Shown here: piece after piece, positions 59,398 through 64,000 of the stretch | How positions within the stretch are numbered: the stretch's first letter is position 1 | Layout: each line of letters opens with the position of its first letter | Assembly (NCBI GenBank): GCA_963971575.1 | Contig: OZ020611.1 | Coordinates: 243,994,654 to 244,058,653 of the forward strand | DNA from: Liopterus haemorrhoidalis | Taxonomy: Eukaryota > Arthropoda > Insecta > Coleoptera > Dytiscidae | Direction: 5' to 3' | DNA: 64,000 nt | Notes under the pieces: model-generated | Databases searched by the model: none | Told to the model about the DNA's origin: nothing | What the model saw: the letters and a program-made list of their open reading frames with translations, nothing else | Translations under genes and position numbers: made by a program

Positions 59398-60434
59398 GTG
59401 CTGCTCAGGTGACGGTCAAGGTATGAAATGTGCCACCTCTACTTCCAGCCACCAGCCAAATATCCCACTAAACCTATCAAGTCAATGTTTAAGCTAGGAA
59501 CATTAAGCTAAAGGCTTCATCCATTGATTTCTTTAACAGTTTTACGAATTATAGAAAATATGAATTCATTATGTCATCGACGCATTCTTTTCTGTTTCTG
59601 ATATTCGGTTTTCAATAACTAATAATAAAAGATGTCAAATGTCTTCCAGCAGGGTCTCCACTGGCTGGGTTACCGGCTGCTCGTTGTCGAACATCCTGGT
59701 TACTTTATTTCGAATTTTCTCATCACGGATTCTGCTTTGTTGATTTAATGTTTGATGAGGTTCTTATTGAGCCTTGTTCATAACGGGGCATATTGGTGGG
59801 TTGCGTTCAGATGGTCTACTAGAAGCTGGATAGATATTTGCTGGGCACACGCTGTTCCTGAATCGCTAGTTATCAAGATTAAATCCACCTGGAGAGTGTG
59901 AATGTTGTTCGCTTTATCTGCTGGTGATTTCCCGGGGACAGAGGCATCTGTTGGACAGTACCTTCAGAGACATGCCACTGCTTCCTGGCCTTGTGATGGG
60001 GTCCTTCACTTCTCCACTGAGGGAAAGCGGAACATGTGTTCCTGACTGGAGAGCATTCTGCAGTTCACTGATCGAGGAAGGACTAGCTCTGTATGAGGGC
60101 AACTGGAAGATGTGGAATGCTACTGATATTTAGGAAGCTCTTTCTCCCTACTCCCCGCTGGACAACAGGGTCTGAGCAGCCAGTGTCTGTTGATACTGTA
60201 ATCTTCTTCTTCTTCTTCTTCCCTAGCTTAACCCATGTCATATGGGGTCGCTGTTCCTTATCATTCTTCTCCATTCATTTCTGTCTTTCCATTCGTCTCC
60301 CTGTAAATCTTTGGTGGAGAAGTCAGCCATGAGGCATTCGTTCCAGCCTGTTGACACTGTAATATGGAAAAAAAAAAAAATAATAACTTTCTTTGCCGAT
60401 ATTTAAAAAAATAATCAGCTGTGGCCACCACAGG

Positions 60435-60993
60435 ACCGACCGCCATCATAGAGTACTTGTATCAAATACATTCTAGCAGCAGAGTAGAAATAACTTGGCC
60501 TAATATTTTCTAACAAAAAAGTTGAAAAGTTTAAAGGTTAAAGTATGAAAAAATTGAGGCATTTTTCAAATATTCTTCGTTTTGTCAAAAATTGTTTCAA
60601 ATAAAAGTTGTTAGTTATTGCTTTTACAGCAACTTTTGTTCAATACATTTTTTCGAAATATTTTTCTGTTGTGAAATATTCGCAAAAATCTTAAAATCGA
60701 CACGACTAAACTCTCTTTTTTAGTCAACTGATTTTTACCAAAAGTTGACCAACTTGTGCCATTGATGGCAAAAGCTTAAATATGTTAGGATTATTATAAG
60801 TTTCATAATAATCCTTTCAGCCGAATTTGCTCTGCACGTGTACACAGACCGACAGACGGACGGACGGACACGGACAGACGGACGGACGCTAAAAATAGTC
60901 AAAACGTTATGTAGGGAGCTCAATTCGTGGAGATCCATCGAAATCTCGAAATGTATGATCTCAATACCTCCCTTATATATGTTGGCGGTCGGT
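60435..60993. mobile_element. Dispersed repeat with ACCGACCGCCA ends, copy 2
   Basis: Duplicate of 17372-17958 through the large duplication, with perfect 11-bp inverted ends and a shortened GACG tract at 60,845-60,890. Confidence 0.6.
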
Positions 60994-61914
60994 AAAAAAA
61001 ATAATAATATTAACAAATAATTATTTTAACAAACATTTTATCTTAACAAATAATTTATATTACATAACAAATTAATCAATTAATTAAACTTATTTTTTTA
61101 TTTATTATTTGTTTAATTTTAATTTAATTTGCCGCACATCGGTCACTATTTTAGTACTTTTTAGGAAGTTATGTTGCATTTATGTAATGTAAACATTGCA
61201 TATATTTTAATGTAACCAGGTGTAATAGTTATTCCATAAGAAGTGATGGAATGAAATACACGCAAAATGCATAAGAAGATAAGTGCTCTAGAATAACATC
61301 CCAACTCTTGTGTTAAATTATTAACTTTCTGTCAAAATTGGTTTTAGAATTGGTAAATTCTAGTATAGTGATCGTGGAGAAAATCAGTTGATTGGTTTCT
61401 CGAGAAACCTGAGGAAATAATATCAGATCCGAAGACAGTGAAGGCTGAGTTTTCAATAATTGGGGCAACCAATGAGAGAATTAAAAATAAAATACATTTA
61501 TTATGTGGAAGCCCTGAAAGCGATAAAGATTAAATAATCGTTCAGTGGTTATTTTATTTATTTAAAATCATATTCCTTGAACAAAAATACTAAATTGTAA
61601 CAAATTGTAATAAATGTAACACTGTATTATAAACAAAACAAGTAATAAGAAACACTTTTATAAGCAATACAAATAATGGTAAGACTTGTAGTTTTCAATT
61701 CCGTTGTTTTCTATCTGTCAAAACTGTTCCCACTGTCCTTTGTCTCGGCCCCGGACGACCCCCCGTGGTTTAGGTTCATTCAGTCTTGTATAAGGTTTAG
61801 TTTATTTTGTTATATTTTTATAGTTACATATATATTAAATAAAGTGAAAAACTTAAAATATGCCTAAACATTTTTTTACAGATTTAATTATTTATGCATT
61901 AATTTTTCTTTTTT

Positions 61915-61961
61915 AGGGTTTTGTAGGTATGACCAAAAAACCCTTATACCGTCATTTTGTC

Positions 61962-62003
<42 letters not shown>

Positions 62004-62976
62004 TCGGTAAAAATTGTAGTCAAACGGCTAAACCTAGAGAGTTGAAATTTGGCATGCTTATACAACCCTTTGACCCGCACATAGGAAAAATACTAAAACA
62101 TCTAAAAAACATATCCCCCTAAAAATATAAACAAATATGTGCACACAGAAAAAAAAAATAAATAAATAAAATTCTGAGTAGGGTATCAAATGAAAGCCCC
62201 TGGTACGTGGATTAACGATCACATTTTTATTTTTACAATATAAATTATTTTGAAGCGATTTTTGCCAAAATTGTGCAAAATTTTTTTTGTGCCACACCCT
62301 GTAGCCCACATGGTTTAAACTAAAAATCAGAAAAAATTCTAAGTAATGTACATTGGTGTGAACCGGAATAGTACAACAGGAATTTTTGATCAGATTATGT
62401 TTTCGGAAAATAACGCATTTTTTGTGTTTTTAACTAAAATATGTTAAATATTTAATTCGCTATGTAACACACCAGATCAGTAGCTCTAGTGGCGTAGTTG
62501 GTTTTGTCGTACGCTTAATAATGTAACTTAATTTGCAAACTAGGGTACGATCCTGTTAATTTTATTTTTTCTGTTTTTTTTTGCATTTTTATTTTGTTTA
62601 AATTATTTTGTTAAAATTCTAGTTATATTTTGGTAAATGTTGCATTTAATTTTTAAAAGCGTAAGTTTAATAAGTGGAAAGTGTTGAAATTATAATTTAA
62701 TTCTATGATTGACGAAATCAGAGGGCGGGGTTTATGATTTAAGCAACCAATGGAAGCCTTAGGCGCAATTTTCAAAATCTTAATGAACCTTGTTATATAA
62801 AAAAAAAATACTGCATATATTTAGAAACTTAAATAATGATATTAGGCATTCGAATTAAAATTCATAAAAAAATATTTTGATATAAAATTTGTTTTGGCAT
62901 CCCAAATAATCATCATTCAGTTACTAAATACCTGCAAAACCCAGAAATGTGTGAAAATTCACACTTCACATCAATT
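61915..62976. mobile_element. Dispersed repeat insertion private to copy 2
   Basis: Same family as 25133-26034. The equivalent place in copy 1 (about 18,898) is uninterrupted T-run plus GTAATAATTAGC, so this is an insertion after the large duplication. It has (TGTC)n at 61,960-62,002. Confidence 0.75.
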
Positions 62977-63291
62977 TTTTTTTTGTAATAATTAGCAAAC
63001 CGGTATTTTATAAACAGGTACTAGAATTTGAGAAGTGTTTTCCAAAATCGAATTTTGTCTAAATTCTAGTTACCATGGCAACAGTTAACGCACTAGTGTT
63101 TAGAAGTGTCATTTTGGACACTGTAATGAGGGCGTAAAGTGCCCACTTTACTCTCGGCTGTAGAAATAAACTGTGTCTTTTTGTAACTGTTTTCTGTAAA
63201 CTTTAAATACGTCTGCCTGTGGTTTTATTTTGTAAGAGGGTTTTTCTTTTAATTCGTTTGCTATATTTATCCCAATGTTATTGAATGCTAA

Positions 63292-64000
63292 TGCCGGGTT
63301 TATGTTGGTAGAGTAAAAGAGCTAGTAACTAGCGCAAGTAACTAGCGACTAGTTACTATCCCTGTGTAAACAATTGACATTGTGACTAGTAGAGTACTAG
63401 CTGCCAGTAGTTGGGCTAGGATAGCAGCTAGCTCGTCGACGTATTTACTAGCTACTGTCTTTTCCCCCACTACGCAAAATTGATTCATTTCAAATTGGCG
63501 GCAAGCGGTAACCTGTCATAACAAATAGAAAAAACCCCATCAGGTAAGTTACAATTTATTTACATAAATTGCGTAACATTGTTTTATTAATTGATGATTT
63601 TTGAAATCATCTGTGAAATAACTGCCTTTGATACACGAAAGAGATGTTGTAGACCAGTGTTTCTTGACCAAAAACGCACCGTGGACCAGAATAATATATA
63701 ATTTTCTAACGCCGACTACTAATAATAATTGTTGGTTTATTTTTGGCATGAAAACAAATATATTTAATGTGCTACTAAACACATTTATTTTATTTGTAGA
63801 AAATCACAGAAAGTTTACAGAAAATAAACAAAATATAAACTATTTACATAAAAAATGTGCAAAATAAATTAAAAATAAAACTGCAAAAAACACATATAAA
63901 AACTTTCGCGGACTACTAAAATTTTTCTGGGGACCACTGGTGGTTAGGAAATAAAGCGTTAATTCCAATTTTATTTTTGCTAGAATCGCATCCCTTATTA
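63292..64000. mobile_element. PIF/Harbinger element, copy 2, cut by window edge
   Basis: Starts TGCCGGGTTTATGTTGGTAG after TAA. Duplicate of 19211-20426; nested MITE at 63655-63939; the right end lies beyond the window. Confidence 0.88.

Larger units (their letters stand above)
53641..64000. repeat. Large tandem duplication, copy 2
   Basis: Second copy, carrying the 5' half of gene B. Both ends of the pair are cut by window or contig context: the left limit corresponds to base 1 and the right limit to the window end. Private changes here include a 1.06-kb insertion (61915-62976) and a small hairpin insertion (58331-58372). Confidence 0.9.

Overview
The window is AT-rich animal nuclear DNA. 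It has spliced genes with GT/AG introns, long introns packed with DNA transposons, no operons and very little coding sequence. The XK-related protein family, the mix of hAT, PIF/Harbinger, Tc1/mariner/pogo-like, Helitron-like and R1-like elements, and TATA plus TCAG-type core promoters fit an arthropod, most likely an insect. I cannot name the species.

Only one kind of host gene is visible: two head-to-tail paralogues of an XK-related (XKR/CED-8-like) multi-pass membrane protein, both on the minus strand. Gene B (59,282 down to 33,621) appears complete. Seven exons with matching phases, all bounded by GT/AG, give a 431-residue protein. Gene A (16,220 down to 1,352 and off the left edge) shows its promoter, a short N-terminal exon series and the first membrane exon; its remaining exons must lie left of position 1. 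The two genes sit in a large tandem duplication: 1 to about 19,920 aligns in the same orientation with 53,641 to 64,000. Copy 1 is about 9.5 kb longer.

The most interesting feature is the N-terminal part of gene A. Small exons of 75-81 nt, all phase 1 on both sides, have been duplicated: exon 3 twice (15,802-15,882 and 7,453-7,530) and exon 4 twice (12,167-12,241 and 10,865-10,939), so any subset can be spliced in frame. Gene B keeps a single exon 3 and no exon 4. The exon 3 duplication traces to an intragenic tandem duplication with its junction near 7,588. The missing exon 4 in the sister segments traces to a junction at a pogo-like transposon, suggesting transposon-mediated deletion. Exon 3 encodes an EEVD tetrapeptide in the cytoplasmic N-terminus. 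The relative CED-8 is activated by caspase cleavage in its N-terminus, so this is a testable regulatory hypothesis.

Layout: 1-16.2 kb, gene A with many nested elements; 16.2-20.4 kb, gene A promoter, upstream repeats and a PIF element; 20.4-33.6 kb, intergenic DNA with a 120-bp satellite array (22.8-23.9 kb), dispersed repeats, a truncated R1-like LINE (27.9-28.8 kb), a THAP-like fragment and a PIF element; 33.6-59.3 kb, gene B, with transposons in its introns including a hAT transposase remnant, two Helitron-like elements and a three-level nested insertion at 43.3-44.6 kb; 59.3-64 kb, gene B promoter and the second copy of the upstream region. Exon joins are inferred from splice consensus and frame only; no transcript evidence was available.
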